64,000 nucleotides of DNA from Rhyacophila brunnea (taxonomy: Eukaryota; Arthropoda; Insecta; Trichoptera; Rhyacophilidae), in assembly GCA_022495005.1 (NCBI GenBank), contig JAGYXB010000461.1, positions 372,001-436,000 on the forward strand, in the 5' to 3' direction. The notes below the pieces were generated by a model. The model saw nothing but the letters and a program-made list of their open reading frames with translations. It ran no database searches and was not told where the DNA came from. Of the stretch, positions 44,293 through 55,811 are shown piece by piece. The translations under genes were made by a program, and so were the position numbers. Every line of letters begins with the position of its first letter. The stretch's first letter is position 1.

Positions 44293-44806
44293 TTTCTTAG
44301 CTCGTATTCTTATTTGTCCGGTGGTTGTTTGTCCAGTACAAATCTTGCAATCGATTTTTAACAAACTTCCCGACTAGCTAGACATTTGAAACTTTTAGAA
44401 TATATCAGAACACGATGCCAATGCATTTTTTTAAAAATACTTTTAGCCATCTTTAAGTAGAATTGAATTCATTTTCAGTTAATTCTGTTTTGTATGAAAA
44501 GTTATTTCGACACCATTGTTGGTTGCTAAGGCTCTGGGGTCCTAGCAACTAAATTATTAATATATACGTGCGTTACTATGGAAATCAATATGACATGTCA
44601 AAATGACATTTCAGTATTATTTCTATCAAGTACAAATTTTTTTGATCGTTTAAGCTAGTAACAGTAGTGACAGTAATAATTAAAACAATATGTAAAATAA
44701 ATGAATTGAATTGAATTGAAGTCAAGTTCATATGATTCTACAGAAAATTTAAAAACGTTGTAGGTATATAGAAAGTTCTTTTTATCTTGTAATTATTTTT
44801 TGTTTT
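44293..44806 (+). repeat. Unclassified repeat D, copy 3
   Basis: Begins ACAACGTTTTTCTTAGCTCG and runs through GTCCGGTGGTTGTTTGTCC, CTAGCTAGACATTTGAAACT, TTCAGTTAATTCTGTTTTG and TCCTAGCAACTAAATTATTA. It then gives AAAAACGTTGTAGGTATAT and ends in TCTTTTTATCTTGTAATTAT. A short (TGAAT)n tract (TGAATTGAATTGAATTGAAG) interrupts it at about 44702-44721. Confidence 0.65.
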
Positions 44807-44979
44807 AACAGCTCATCGAAGATATTATTTGTCTTTGCGTGATCATAACCATTATTTATATGTACATGAATAAAAGCTTTATGAATGAACAGGAGGTAAT
44901 CTAAAAGCGATGCAGTTTTTGACACGAAGTTTTATATTTTAGCCACTGTGCAGCGAGGGTGGTAAGAGAATGCATCAGA

Positions 44980-45290
44980 GTGCTAGTGTACAATTAAGAA
45001 GCGGGAGGTGCCGCGATAATATCGGGCGTTATCAATTAAGCCAGTGACAGATGCACGGTCCCGCGCACAACGCGACCTTTTCGTCGTTTTGCGGTCCGCT
45101 CGAATACTACACACATCCTCTTCGGACAGGAAATAACCTTGTCCGACACTTTTATAATTTATTATCACTTAGCCCGATCAATATAAGAAAAAACCTCGTT
45201 AGAATACTCAGCGGCGATTTACTTTGACGCAGATGACGCAATCGATACGTCTTAAAATTTAAACGGGGCCTTGAAACAGTTCAAACCAGT
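44980..45290. other. GC-richer single-copy-looking island
   Basis: About 310 bp with many CpG words (GGTCCCGCGCACAACGCGAC at about 45058-45077) and no repeat match. A 61-codon minus-strand frame has no recognisable domain. A candidate host regulatory or transcribed noncoding segment. Confidence 0.35.
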
Positions 45291-46124
45291 CATACACAAG
45301 AGGGTCTATAATATAACCACTCAAATCATAAAATACATCATTAACATTATTAATTGTCATCACCGTCATACTTGAGTAGGAAAAAGATAGGTACGTACAT
45401 GGATATTTTTATTTGTTACGTTGGTAGTTGAAGTTTATGGTTTTTATTTTACTGCTTATCGTGAGTGTCTCAAAATAAGTCAGCGCCTCAGGCCTACAAG
45501 TCCTTAAATCCTTTAAGCCGTAGGTGCTACTGTTAAAGAATAAATATATCCATAATTCTTGAATTCATTTTGGATTTCTTGGTATAAAACATTTTAATTA
45601 GTAATAATAATAATAAAGCATTAAAATCTTAAGAACATACGTCAGTGAAACGGAAAATAATTTTCAACAGTAGGTGGGACAAAATTTCGCACTCGTTGCC
45701 AATCGGAGAGACAGTCGATATGTGAGCACGTCAATTTGTTTTGTGATGGCGTCGGAAGAATATATTATTATATCGTGTAAATATGACTAAAAACGTTACG
45801 CATGTACTCAAAAAAGAAAACATGACAATGAATATATCGTCCCTCAACAACGAGACATCGCAAAATAAGTAGGTAGGTATATTATTGTGGTTATATTGCA
45901 ATGTCTTTGGTGAACACCAACCTAGTTATGCATATATCCAGGTTTATTCGAGAAAGAGTAGGCACACAATTAAAAATTGATTTATTTGGTGTGTTCGATG
46001 TTGTGTTTTAAAATAAATGAACAGCAGTTATCTTCTCGTTCGGAATAATATGCAGGAACATGTTACTACGAAGGAAAACGGTAAGACTCACTGAATGAAC
46101 ATCGTTTTTACATAGTGCGACCAT
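45291..46124. other. No gene recognised
   Basis: AT-rich, with a somewhat more complex segment at 45690-45770. Nothing identifiable. Confidence 0.4.
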
Positions 46125-46126
46125 TA

Positions 46127-46259
46127 TCTATCGAAATAAAAAGATTTTTTTTATAATAACAATGCAAAACTAAACCTAATTTTAAAAAAATATGAAAAAT
46201 ATATATACTTTTAATTAGGTTTAGTTTTGCATTGTTAAAAGTCTTTTTATTTCGATAGA
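46127..46259. mobile_element. 133-bp Tc1/mariner-type MITE (near-complete palindrome)
   Basis: Inverted arms of about 50-55 bp begin TCTATCGAAATAAAAAGA and include AACAATGCAAAACTAAACCT. They are separated by only ~25 AT-rich bases. TA dinucleotides flank both ends (46125-46126 and 46260-46261). This fits a short mariner-type MITE. No second copy in the window. Confidence 0.7.
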
Positions 46260-46332
46260 TACGGTTAGGCACTGACATCCCTTAACAAAGTGACGCCATT
46301 AAGGAAACCTAGAATGCCGCCCCTTTCATTTT

Positions 46333-46745
46333 ACAACGTTTTTCTTAGCTCGTATTCTTATTTGTCCGGTGGTTCTTTGTCCGGTACAAATAAATCTTGC
46401 AATCGATTTTACTACTTAACTTCCCAACTAGCTAGACATTTGAAACTTTTAGAATATATCAGAACACGATGTCAATACATTTTTTAATACTTTTAGCCAT
46501 CTTTACGCAGAATTGAATTCATTGTCAGTTAATTCTGTTTTGTATGAAAAGTTATTTTGACACCATTATTGGTCGCTAAGCGGATCGTCCTAGCAACTAA
46601 ATTATTAATATATACGTGCGTTACTATGGAAATCAATATGAATGTCAAAATGACATTTCAGTATTATTTCTATCAAGTACAAATTTTTTTAATCGTTTAA
46701 GCTAGTCAAGTTTATATGATTCAACAGAAAAATTAAAAACGTTGT
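46333..46745 (+). repeat. Unclassified repeat D, copy 4
   Basis: Same start as copy 3 (ACAACGTTTTTCTTAGCTCG). It ends at AAAAACGTTGTA without the TCTTTTTATCTTG extension present in the other copies. It has small deletions relative to copy 3 (around 46580 and 46690). Confidence 0.65.
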
Positions 46746-47039
46746 ATTCAAATAGTCTAAAAATCTGTTAAATACTAAGTAACAATAATTATAAAGAGAG
46801 TGTGTATTGTTCGGGTATATGAAACCGTGTTTCTTGCGTAGAACCTCAATTTTATTATTATTCACTTAACCATGAAACGTTATACCATCATGTTGCTTCT
46901 CGCTACGGTTACTAAATTTAAAAACAGCATAGTTAACCACAGTGTCTACTAAATTAACTAAAATTAATTAAGTAGCACTTACTTACTTTATATTTAACAA
47001 AAAACAATAAATTTCAGCAATACGTGCTCGCAGTTTTTG
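46746..47039. other. AT-rich stretch without recognised features
   Basis: No gene or shared repeat recognised. Confidence 0.4.
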
Positions 47040-47044
47040 AATAA

Positions 47045-47720
47045 ATGGAGTCATTCAAACTAATATTTACCGGCGACGTGTACACAAAATATTTAATTCA
47101 GCCGTAGAAAATCTATTTTACTTTTACACATATTGCGGAGATATAAGCGTGCCGAATATTTTCTCACTCGCACTTATGGTTTGTTTTTGTTCGGGCCGTT
47201 GTTGAATATCTATCTTATTAATTATTTTAGATTATTAGAGCATTTTCACGAAACATACTCTCAAACAGCGGTGTTTTTAGATACGTAGAGGTTTGTGGCG
47301 TTGACATGATTAGAGGTAACCGTATGAAAATGTTACCTGTACGATAATTGCCATTGGAATAAGTATTAGAATGCAACAATAGTCACGTTATCCGGAATTT
47401 TATGGTTCAATTTTGAAATTACCGCATCATCTGCTTCGTAAAAAATCGCTGCAGCTCTCAAAAGTATTCGTTCCTTCATTCGTCACCCTTTATAATGTGA
47501 CGCCCCTAAACAACGCATAACCTGCCTACTCCCATAGGATTTCACTGAAAATTGTCACAGGACCAGAGCCCATAGGAGGCATACTTTGTCCAAACAGTTC
47601 TTCATACACAATTGTTTGAATCACGTCATGATTATAGAAAATTATTTCGTTGTTATTTCTAAAAGGAAAATTCAAGTACTTACGTAATAATGATAATACA
47701 CCCATACATTGTGTGGTCAA
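47045..47720 (+). repeat. Unclassified repeat E, longest copy
   Basis: Joins in one unit the segments seen separately at 15597-15845 (its first part) and 21230-21612 (its second part). That indicates a family of at least ~600 bp. No terminal repeats and no recognisable protein; a 66-codon minus-strand frame at its end (47526-47726) is unremarkable. Confidence 0.55.
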
Positions 47721-47811
47721 ATTCAATCTTTAGAATTCCGTTGTTTTGATGTTTTGTCAAATATCCATAAATGTGTATTTTTTTAGAATAAGAGAGCATA
47801 ATTTTATTAGT

Positions 47812-48038
47812 CTACGATGGCTGAGCGGCTTAAGCGTCGGTCTATAATGTTGTGGGTCCCAGGTTTAAATCCTGAGTCTGGCAAATACACATACTGTTTT
47901 TCAATTTGTGTTTGAGTCAGGGTATCCGAGCAAGTAGTTATCATCTATTTTCTCGTAAAAACAAAAATCTATTAATACAAACCTCCACTCTGTGGGTGCT
48001 CATATGATTTTATTAGGATCGGATATGGTAAAAAAAAT
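47812..48038 (+). mobile_element. SINE family A, copy
   Basis: Head ACGATGGCTGAGCGGCTTAA then GCGTCGG (A box), and GTGGGTCCCAGGTTTAAATC (B box, two changes). Body GGCAAATACACATACTG, then a short form of the middle (about 20 bp deleted before GCAAGTAGTTATCAT), then GGATCGGATATGGTAAAAAA. No clear target duplication. Confidence 0.7.
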
Positions 48039-48049
48039 ACTTTCTCCGG

Positions 48050-48330
48050 GGTCTCCAAAATATACGTATGGCATCTCGCAATGTAATTATTATGGTTGTA
48101 TTCCATAATTTTAGTGCGTGAAATGTGGTGATCTGAGTTTTTGTGGGTCATTGATAAACCCGCAGACCTGCGAGGTGTCCGAATAAAAATCTCTCGCCTC
48201 CGCACCACAAAATAAAAATAAAGCAAACGCCAGGATTACACGATCTAATAATGTCTTGGCCGAACACACACCAACCCGGCTTTATGGCCACGCATCGGAA
48301 ATTATACACGGCCTCTCACGTGTTCCGACT
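48050..48330. other. GC-richer single-copy-looking island
   Basis: Mixed-composition 280-bp segment. It includes TAATTATTATGG (about 48085-48096), TTTATGGCC (about 48280-48288) and CACGTG (48318-48323) words that could be homeodomain, Hox/Caudal and bHLH-type sites. No repeat match and no domain in the frames. Regulatory role is inferred from composition only. Confidence 0.35.
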
Positions 48331-48854
48331 TGCAATATTTTAAAATAAATATTTTTATGAAAATGATTTATTCGTAATAGGCACTGCACACTATTTCGGC
48401 GATTCAAATGTTTTAAAACGATTTCGAATTAAAGATTTCAAATAACTTGGTTCAAATTCATAAAATAATGAATACAAATAATGATTAATAAAATAAATAC
48501 ATAACTGTTTCATGGTTGTCTATTGTTTCATATATATTTTTTAATTGTTATATGATAGTATGGCTTTATTATTTTGATCGTTTAATATACTTAATATATT
48601 GCGGACAAACACAGTATGCGAGGAATCATTATTCAAGAGATTATTTCTGACCTGCTTGATTGAAAGGTTTGATATCGACTACAAGTTTAAGTAATTATCG
48701 ACCGAGATTATTAGTTTTATTTTATATCGATAGATGTTACTATAAGTAATTAAGGGAAATCCATAAGAGTTGCTCCTACGCTAATCGCATCAGTGTCGAA
48801 TAATATAACCTCTGCATTAATAAACATGTTAAATAAAGAATATTAGGTATAATC
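48331..48854. other. AT-rich stretch without recognised features
   Basis: No gene or shared repeat recognised. Confidence 0.4.
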
Positions 48855-49015
48855 ATCAGCCGGTGTCAATTCACTGTTCAATGAAGGTCTCCACTAGTTC
48901 TTTCGAGAGTTCGTCTATCCAGTTGATTAGGTATATCGCGTATTTTTGGTCATTTGGTGTTATTTGAGTACCACTGTATGACGGTAATTGTGCAGGGGTT
49001 GTCCAGTCGCCGACC
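48855..49015 (-). pseudogene. LINE 3'-end remnant
   Basis: The plus strand reads ATCATCAGCCGGTGTCAATT then CAATGAAGGTCTCCACTAG. The complement of 48940-49010 encodes a degraded GRRLDNPCTITVIQWYSNN segment that parallels RRxDNxWTxxVxxWYPR of the family at 29530-29890. Strongly decayed. Confidence 0.5.
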
Positions 49016-50089
49016 GATTATATTAATATTTTTTGAATAAATGATTCTGCAATCGGAAGAAAAAGAGAGATAATTTAAAAAAAAATAATATATAGGTATT
49101 AGGTATAAATAAATATACCTACCTACGATTAAACAGTTTGTCTTAAGCAATGTTATCCATTGGTTTTATGTACTGTTCTGAAGAGCTTTGTAACAAGCTG
49201 TGCTAGTTTGCATATTGGGATAAACTTATGCAAATTCAAAAGAGTGTTTGTGTGGTCACAGGTATTGCCGTCAGTAACAGTGGCGCGCAAAAGTCACTGA
49301 CGCTAAGTTAATTAGAGAAAAATATAGCGAATTCTGTCATGGATCTCAGAGGTGTGAAGGTAAATAGTTCCAGTTCTATACTTCTAGAGTATTCAAGTCG
49401 ATTTCAATTTTAATATAAACACTCAATAAGAAATGAGATATTCTTTTTAACAATGTGATATCAAACGGGTTGTTTAATAAGTCTATGCATATAATTTGAA
49501 AGTCATATACTTACTAAATACGTAGTGAATTTTCTGACAATTTCGGCATATATGAAACACACAAAGATAAAGTAGACTCTACTAAATAATGAAAAAAGTA
49601 CCACTGACTGTTACATAACGTTTTTAACTTTATGGACAGAAGAAGATACAGGAGGCCACTCGCGCCAATAGCTACATTGAATCAACAAATCTACAAAACG
49701 ATTCAAAATGACTTCAATAATCAAATGTAATTTCTTAGACGTACATTAACTACTTCGATCATACAACTCGACTCTTCTCTCAATCGACGTGGTTCTACTA
49801 CAATCCCCGATCGGTGTTAAATACGAAAAACAAATATTTTAGAATTTAAAATATATTCGCAACATATTAAGATAGGTAGGTACCTACATATTATATGGTA
49901 TGTAAAAATATTATATACAAATATAACTAAGTAGTGGTTAACAAAATATAGAGTTATTAGATGGTGTTACTTAAGATTATCTGATCTCACACTTTTTATT
50001 TAACCTAAAAATAATGTACATCAAATCGTTGATTATAATTATTATTGACAAAAAGAAATTTAAAAAAATGTCTTTCTCTGTCTCATTCA
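49016..50089. other. No gene recognised
   Basis: Mostly AT-rich. CGTCAGT and ACTGACG form a short inverted pair at about 49268-49301. TAGGTAGGTACCTAC lies at 49873-49887. Confidence 0.4.
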
Positions 50090-50504
50090 ATTGATACCAG
50101 TGACGTCCCGTGGGGGTAGGCAAATTGAGCATCGCTTGGGGGTGATAGTTACTCGAAGGGCGGCAAATCGGGTAGAATCATTTGGAATATATATAAATAG
50201 CTACCTAAACTTAGTAATAATGAACATAATATCTTTCCATTAAAAAATCAGCACACTGGTTTTGTCGGGTTCGCAATATCTAGTTTACTTCCGTTGCTAT
50301 TCGACGACTCCTTAGTGACCAGAAACGACACGTGCAGATTTGTGAATAATTTGTCTGATATTTCGTTAGTAATGTATCCATACAACACATTTCTAAGATA
50401 TTGGACTCATGAAGGATGATAAAAATAATGTATAAAAAAAATGAGGCGGCAGCTTGGCGCTGCCTCGGGGCGGCATTTTATCTAGGGACGTCACTGATTG
50501 ATTC
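50090..50504. mobile_element. hAT-type non-autonomous element, CAGTGACGTCCC family
   Basis: The element 50098-50496 has perfect 12-bp terminal inverted repeats CAGTGACGTCCC/GGGACGTCACTG. The flanks are ATTGATAC (50090-50097) and ATTGATTC (50497-50504), 7 of 8 identical, as expected for an older hAT duplication. Next to the ends are GC-rich stretches (GGGGGTAGGC on the left, CGGGGCGGC on the right). The 399-bp interior encodes no transposase. Confidence 0.8.
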
Positions 50505-52789
50505 CGCATAGTTTTTGATGGTAGGTAGATAGGCAATATAATTATTTTACAATATGCTGTAGCAGGATTTTTATTAAACCTTTAGCAAATATTAGTTTAT
50601 TGTATTTCTTTTTAAACTTTTAGAATTGGTTTGACAGGTAATTCCTAAATTGAAAAGTTAGTTATTTTATTGATTTATTCGATAACTATTGTGATTTGTT
50701 AGCTATTGTTTTTTTTTTGGAAAGAAATTTTATTATTTCAGCTAATAATATTATAATCTACGGCACTGTATGCAAAGTTACGTTAGACCTACACATCTGG
50801 GTCATTTAAATGAATAGGAGTCGATTGACTGGTCATAATGAGAAATTGTCCGTTTAATTATTTCTTTTTACTTACTTAATAATGTCACGAATCAAAAATC
50901 GATTTTGTAAGTGCCTCAACTACATGATTATATAACAAAGTAAAAAAAAATTGCCAATAAAAAAAATCCAATTGATTGTATTACTATCTTATAGGAATCG
51001 ATATTTTTGACATGTGTTTCACCGTTTGAAATCTTCTCGTCCGTATATAACCAAACCTAAACATGTTAAGCAGTGACAAATTTTAATCTTCGACAGTAAA
51101 GTTATAGACATACAAATATAACTGAAGATGCTGAAAGGCTATACCCGGTTCACAAAAAAAATATGGTGAATAGGTAGTAAACCTTTGAATATTTTAAATT
51201 CGTTCATCGAGTCCGAATCGACCGAATACATGTTTATTTTTACTCATTGCATTGTGTCTATATTTTATTTTTCACAAAAAGTGTAAAAATAAATAGTATT
51301 ACGCTATTTTTAAACGCAACTATCTGACGTGCTAAAATAAGAGATTCGTGCGTTTTCAACTCTTTTAGAGGCTGTACAAATTATCTAGCAAAGTGAAATT
51401 ACGCCGTGGAGATGGCATCATCATTCGAGCCCCGATCCTTACTCATTGAGTGACAACGAAAACGATAAAAAAAATGATATTCAAGAAAGATTGTTTTTCC
51501 TATCACTGAAAGATCACATATTATTTTTTTTAACCATAAACATTGTCATCAACAAGCTATATCGATGATCAATCAGGCAGGTATTTCCTTCAGTAGCCAG
51601 GTAATTAATTACCCTGCCTCATTTGATTCTTTCTTTCACCGGCACATTTTATTTACACGTTAATGATTTTCTCGTCCATAAAACTTCTGATATAACCAAA
51701 AATATTTCGGTTCCAATTATTTCTGATTGCAATAACATCCGAATGGGAATTCCCGATTCTTTTTATAGTCAACTCATCGTTTTGTAAAAACACTTGATCG
51801 TATTTGAGATAACCCAAAAGACCGCACCTTAAATTAACTTTTTAACCTTTCCACTCCTTTTTGTGTGCGCGGCATGCATACACTTTATTAGTTTTTGAAA
51901 AAGCTTTTATACAAATATTATAATATGTCCGATTTTCAAACAACAAAAAAAATGCATTTTAACATGGACGAATCTAATTACAATAATTATTCTATCCCCA
52001 AGGAATGAACAGGTTTAGCTTACACGTTTATTAAAATTAGTTTTACAATAATGTTTTATAATTGCCACTTATAAAATCATATTATTATTTGTATAAAAAA
52101 TAAACTTATGGTTGATGTATTTTTAAAAGTGAACGGAACCGATTCTGATCTGTATTAAATGATGTCAACGAAGTATTTAGATACAATACTATTTTGTGTC
52201 ATATTATATTCATTCAAAGTTAATTGCATAGTATATTAGGCATCCAGAATTCAAATATTAGTGGGAAATTACGTTTTTGTGTGTCAGTTGGTTAGTTGAT
52301 TTTAACGTTAGTTTTTTTCTAGCGTATATTATTTTAAAAATCAAACAATATGCATATTTATATTAGCTGATTAAACCCTATTTTTTACTATATCCATGAA
52401 AAATAAAATCGCACATATCAATATCTATTTATATCACATTAAATAATCGATTTTTAGAATAAGTTGTTAGGTTATGAAATATTTTTTTATGTGATTTTGG
52501 GGTCTTTAGAAGTTATAGAATAGTAAACCATTTTGTGTGAAATAATACATTGAATATGTACCTACGTATTTTTTGATAGATTTTGACGTCAATATGTGGA
52601 CTTATCGGCTTTTGTTATTAGACTCCTCCTCGTATCCTGTATTCATCACTTTGCAAAATTAATATGACCAATTGTATCTCCAAACCTGTATAGGTACTCA
52701 TTTATATTATATCCTAATCGCATATTACTAATAGTAGTATTATGTATTTAAGATTATTTAGTTGGCTGTATTGCATTATTAGGTGTATA
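50505..52789. other. Long AT-rich stretch without recognised features
   Basis: No gene, tRNA-like box or repeat shared with the rest of the window was recognised in these 2.3 kb. Confidence 0.4.
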
Positions 52790-53063
52790 TACTAAAAGTA
52801 CAACGCCCACGATGGCCGCGCGACTTAAGTGTTAGCCTATTGCGTCGTGGGTCCCAGGTTCGAATCCTCGGGCTGGCAAGTACACATATCGTTTTTCAAT
52901 TTGTGTATGAGTCAGAGTATAGACCTAATAGGTTGAACAAGTGGCTGACATCCATTTTTCGTAAAAAACAAAAATCTGTCAAAACAAACCTTCACTTCGT
53001 CGAGGCCCATATGATCGTATTCGGATCGGACATGGTCGAAAGAAAGAAAGAATTTACTAAAAG
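52790..53063 (+). mobile_element. SINE family A, full copy with 9-bp target duplication
   Basis: TACTAAAAG flanks the copy at 52790-52798 and 53055-53063. The head CACGATGGCCGCGCGACTTA then GTGTTAGCC (A box) and GGTCCCAGGTTCGAATCC (B box) resembles tRNA-Leu/Ser. The body carries GTTTTTCAATTTGTGTATGA, ATAGACCTAATAGGTTGAAC, TGACATCCATTTTTCGTAAA and CGGATCGGACATGGTCGAAA. The 3' end is a (GAAA)n-type tail. It serves as the reference copy for family A. Confidence 0.85.
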
Positions 53064-54260
53064 GTAATATTTAAATAAATGTAAATATACCTCCTTTTAT
53101 TTTACCACAGATATAACAAAATATATGTATATGTTTTCACATTGCTAGAATAACAGAACCGTTCTATTTTTTTTAGCATCCAGTGATATCCAGCGCTGGA
53201 AATGCACCGGAACGGAGCTTCGGTTTGTGAAATTGGCGAAATCATCGTTCCGTCTCGTGGAAAAATAAAATAAAATATTGCGTCCCGGCTTGTGAATTAT
53301 TAAAAAGTTTTTAAATTCACTTACTTTATAATTTATTTACATTAAAATTTTACTCATGGTAAAAATAATATTTAAGACGTGTCGACAACTTTTACATATC
53401 ACAAATTTTAGGACTGTTATTCCATATGATCGTCTGAGCGGTAAATATATAACAAAAAAATCTAAACAACTTATTCGTAGATACATAAAATACACAAAAT
53501 TACATAAATATATTCTGAAAAATTTTCGAGCGCTCCTGTTCGGATAATTTTTCATTTGGAGCGTTGGTGATATCCAAGAAATAATAAATGACAAGTGGCA
53601 AACTGTTGGATCAATGTGATAATTAAGTTATGGCAATGAACGTGGCTACAAAGGCTAAGAACCGATAAGAGTGAAGACAGGAATCCTTCGACCAACAGCA
53701 GGGTCTTTCAAATGACAATGTTAACAATCTTCATACATTTTCAAATAGCATTCATATACTTACTTACTTTTAAGTATGTTATGTACTTATTTAATTACAT
53801 ATTTTATATTAAGTAATATTATTTAGAAGTGCCGTCAATAGAAAAGGAAATATAAATTATTTCAAAAACAAACCCACTAAGTAATAAACTGTTTAAGACA
53901 AAAAACATTGGCGTAGTGGTCATTTATTTTAATTTTATTGTGACTTCTCTCACCCATTCAAACGACAGATAAACGGATCGTGTAATCGGCTCCTAAAATG
54001 AAAATGCCAATACTTAAAATGCCTCCCAGAGATGCGCGCTTTTTGATTTCACGAAGCCGACAACTGATTTTTAACTATGGCTTGTAGACTTTTTTGGGTT
54101 CTACCTTTCTTTCACATGCCTACTAAACGTAGAATTTAGCATTTAAATTCTTCTTTTTTGGTATAATTTAATATATTGCAGTAGACATAAAATATTTAAA
54201 CAATGCATTCTTTGTAACATTTAGTACCTACTCAGTATCAGTACCTACATCTCTTGAAAA
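53064..54260. other. No gene; possible hAT fragment at 53167-53300
   Basis: CCAGCGCTGGAAATGCACCG then GAACGGAGC (about 53189-53217) followed by GTTCCGTCTCG (about 53249-53259) resembles the GC-rich end of a hAT-like element. No opposite terminus was found. Overlapping short frames on both strands at 53337-53594 are not convincing. Confidence 0.35.
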
Positions 54261-54690
54261 TAGTGGAGAAGGGTGGATGTAGGCTTTTAAAATCCGGTAT
54301 AAATATTGCACACACAACTATGTCTTGTTTTTATTGAGCCAATACTACAATTTTGCAGGTGGTGTTGTTTAGTTTTTAAAAATCAATGTTATGGGCGCTC
54401 CGATAAAATAGTGTACATTTTTTCAGTCATACTTATTTGTTTTCGAGGAATTAAGAATACATAATACAGATGGTGTTGGTTAGTGTTTTTAAATTTATTA
54501 AGCCTTGCCCAACCAAATCATAACCGATAAAAAATATTCTTCTATCAATACAATATCTAAAATTACGTATGATTTAGTGAAATAATTTTAGATATTTTAT
54601 AGTTAGACCTTTTTTTTATTTATTATCTAGAATGGCTTGGTTTTCGCAGGGTTTGATTGAATTTTAAAAACTAACCTACACCATCAGTAA
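54261..54690 (+). mobile_element. hAT MITE family copy, right end missing
   Basis: Begins AGTGGAGAAGGGTGGATG and follows the family order through ATGGGCGCTCCGATAAAATA, GATGGTGTTGGTTAGTG, AAGCCTTGCCCAACCAAATC and ACTAACCTACACCATCAG. It lacks the right terminal inverted repeat. Confidence 0.6.
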
Positions 54691-54999
54691 ATTGAATTAT
54701 GAATAGCTTATTAAAATATATATAATTTTAAAGTTACTTAATATAATACGTGGAAAATAAAAATCTTTATTTTAATGACGCAAACAATTAAGGGTCACAA
54801 AGATTGTTTCATCCTAGTACCTACATACCTTTATATTATTACTACTGAGTGAATCCTGACAGTATAAAAGTGGGGATATGTAACACAAGCACATACCGCG
54901 TTATATTTTTAAACAATCAAAATAGTTACATAACAGATATTATACAAGTTTATAATACGGTTTTAATTAATATGAATCTACATTTGGATGTATTTTTTA
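54691..54999. other. AT-rich stretch without recognised features
   Basis: No gene or shared repeat recognised. Confidence 0.4.
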
Positions 55000-55145
55000 C
55001 AAACACAGTTTTCATAGCCGATTTCGGCGAAATTCATGGATACAAGAATGATAACTTAACCTAACCTAATCTAACAAATAATCAAGTATACCTGTCGGCT
55101 ATTTAAATTATTTTTTTTGCCCCTGGCTTTCACTAGAACCAAACG
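55000..55145 (-). mobile_element. TTAGG-bearing element, reverse copy
   Basis: The complement of 573-732 is recognisable: TTCATAGCCGATTTCGGCGA, AACTTAACCTAACCTAATCT, AACAAATAATC and a final CCCCTGGCTTTCACTAG. The outer GTCGGT ends have diverged. Confidence 0.5.
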
Positions 55146-55811
55146 TTTTATTAACAATTTTTGTAAAACTTCATAAGCAGCAGATAGGTTTATTTTCATG
55201 TCGTTACAACTTTATTGTGTAAAAAATGCAATATAATATATTTTTAGTTATCAACATCTCTATAATCATAGATATGTCTTAATCATATCTAAGCAGAGCT
55301 TTAAAATGAATTACTATAGTCAAATGTTTATATATAGCATGTCACTTCCTGAAACGAATGTTATATATCGCTTTCACGATGAGAGCATATTATGTAAATA
55401 CTAAACAACTATGGTATCCTATATTATTTTACGTCCATAGTTAATGTTACGTCGAACAATCAGTGAAGGGAAAGCGACAATGATATTCGTGTTCGCAAAG
55501 TGATAAGATAAGATAACTGACAAAAAATGTTGTGGACACTATTTATACCTAATTGTATTGATTAAATAATTAACTGTAAGATATTTCTCATTGCGAATAT
55601 CTTTGTAGAAAAATCGTACACACTTATCGTAAACCCGCAAGCATATCAACATAAGTTTAGATTAGGCCAAGCGGTAAATTTCATAAATTAAGTATTATTA
55701 AATGTTAAGACATTGTAGGTACAGGATAAATTAATTGATATTCAAATTTGGTGAGCCATTATTATTGAGATGAACTACGACATTACTACGTTAACGTTGT
55801 AAACCGTAGTT
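55146..55811. other. AT-rich stretch without recognised features
   Basis: No gene or shared repeat recognised. Confidence 0.4.

Noticed and set aside
52783..53067. 94-codon open frame
   Set aside because: Entirely contained in a SINE family A copy.
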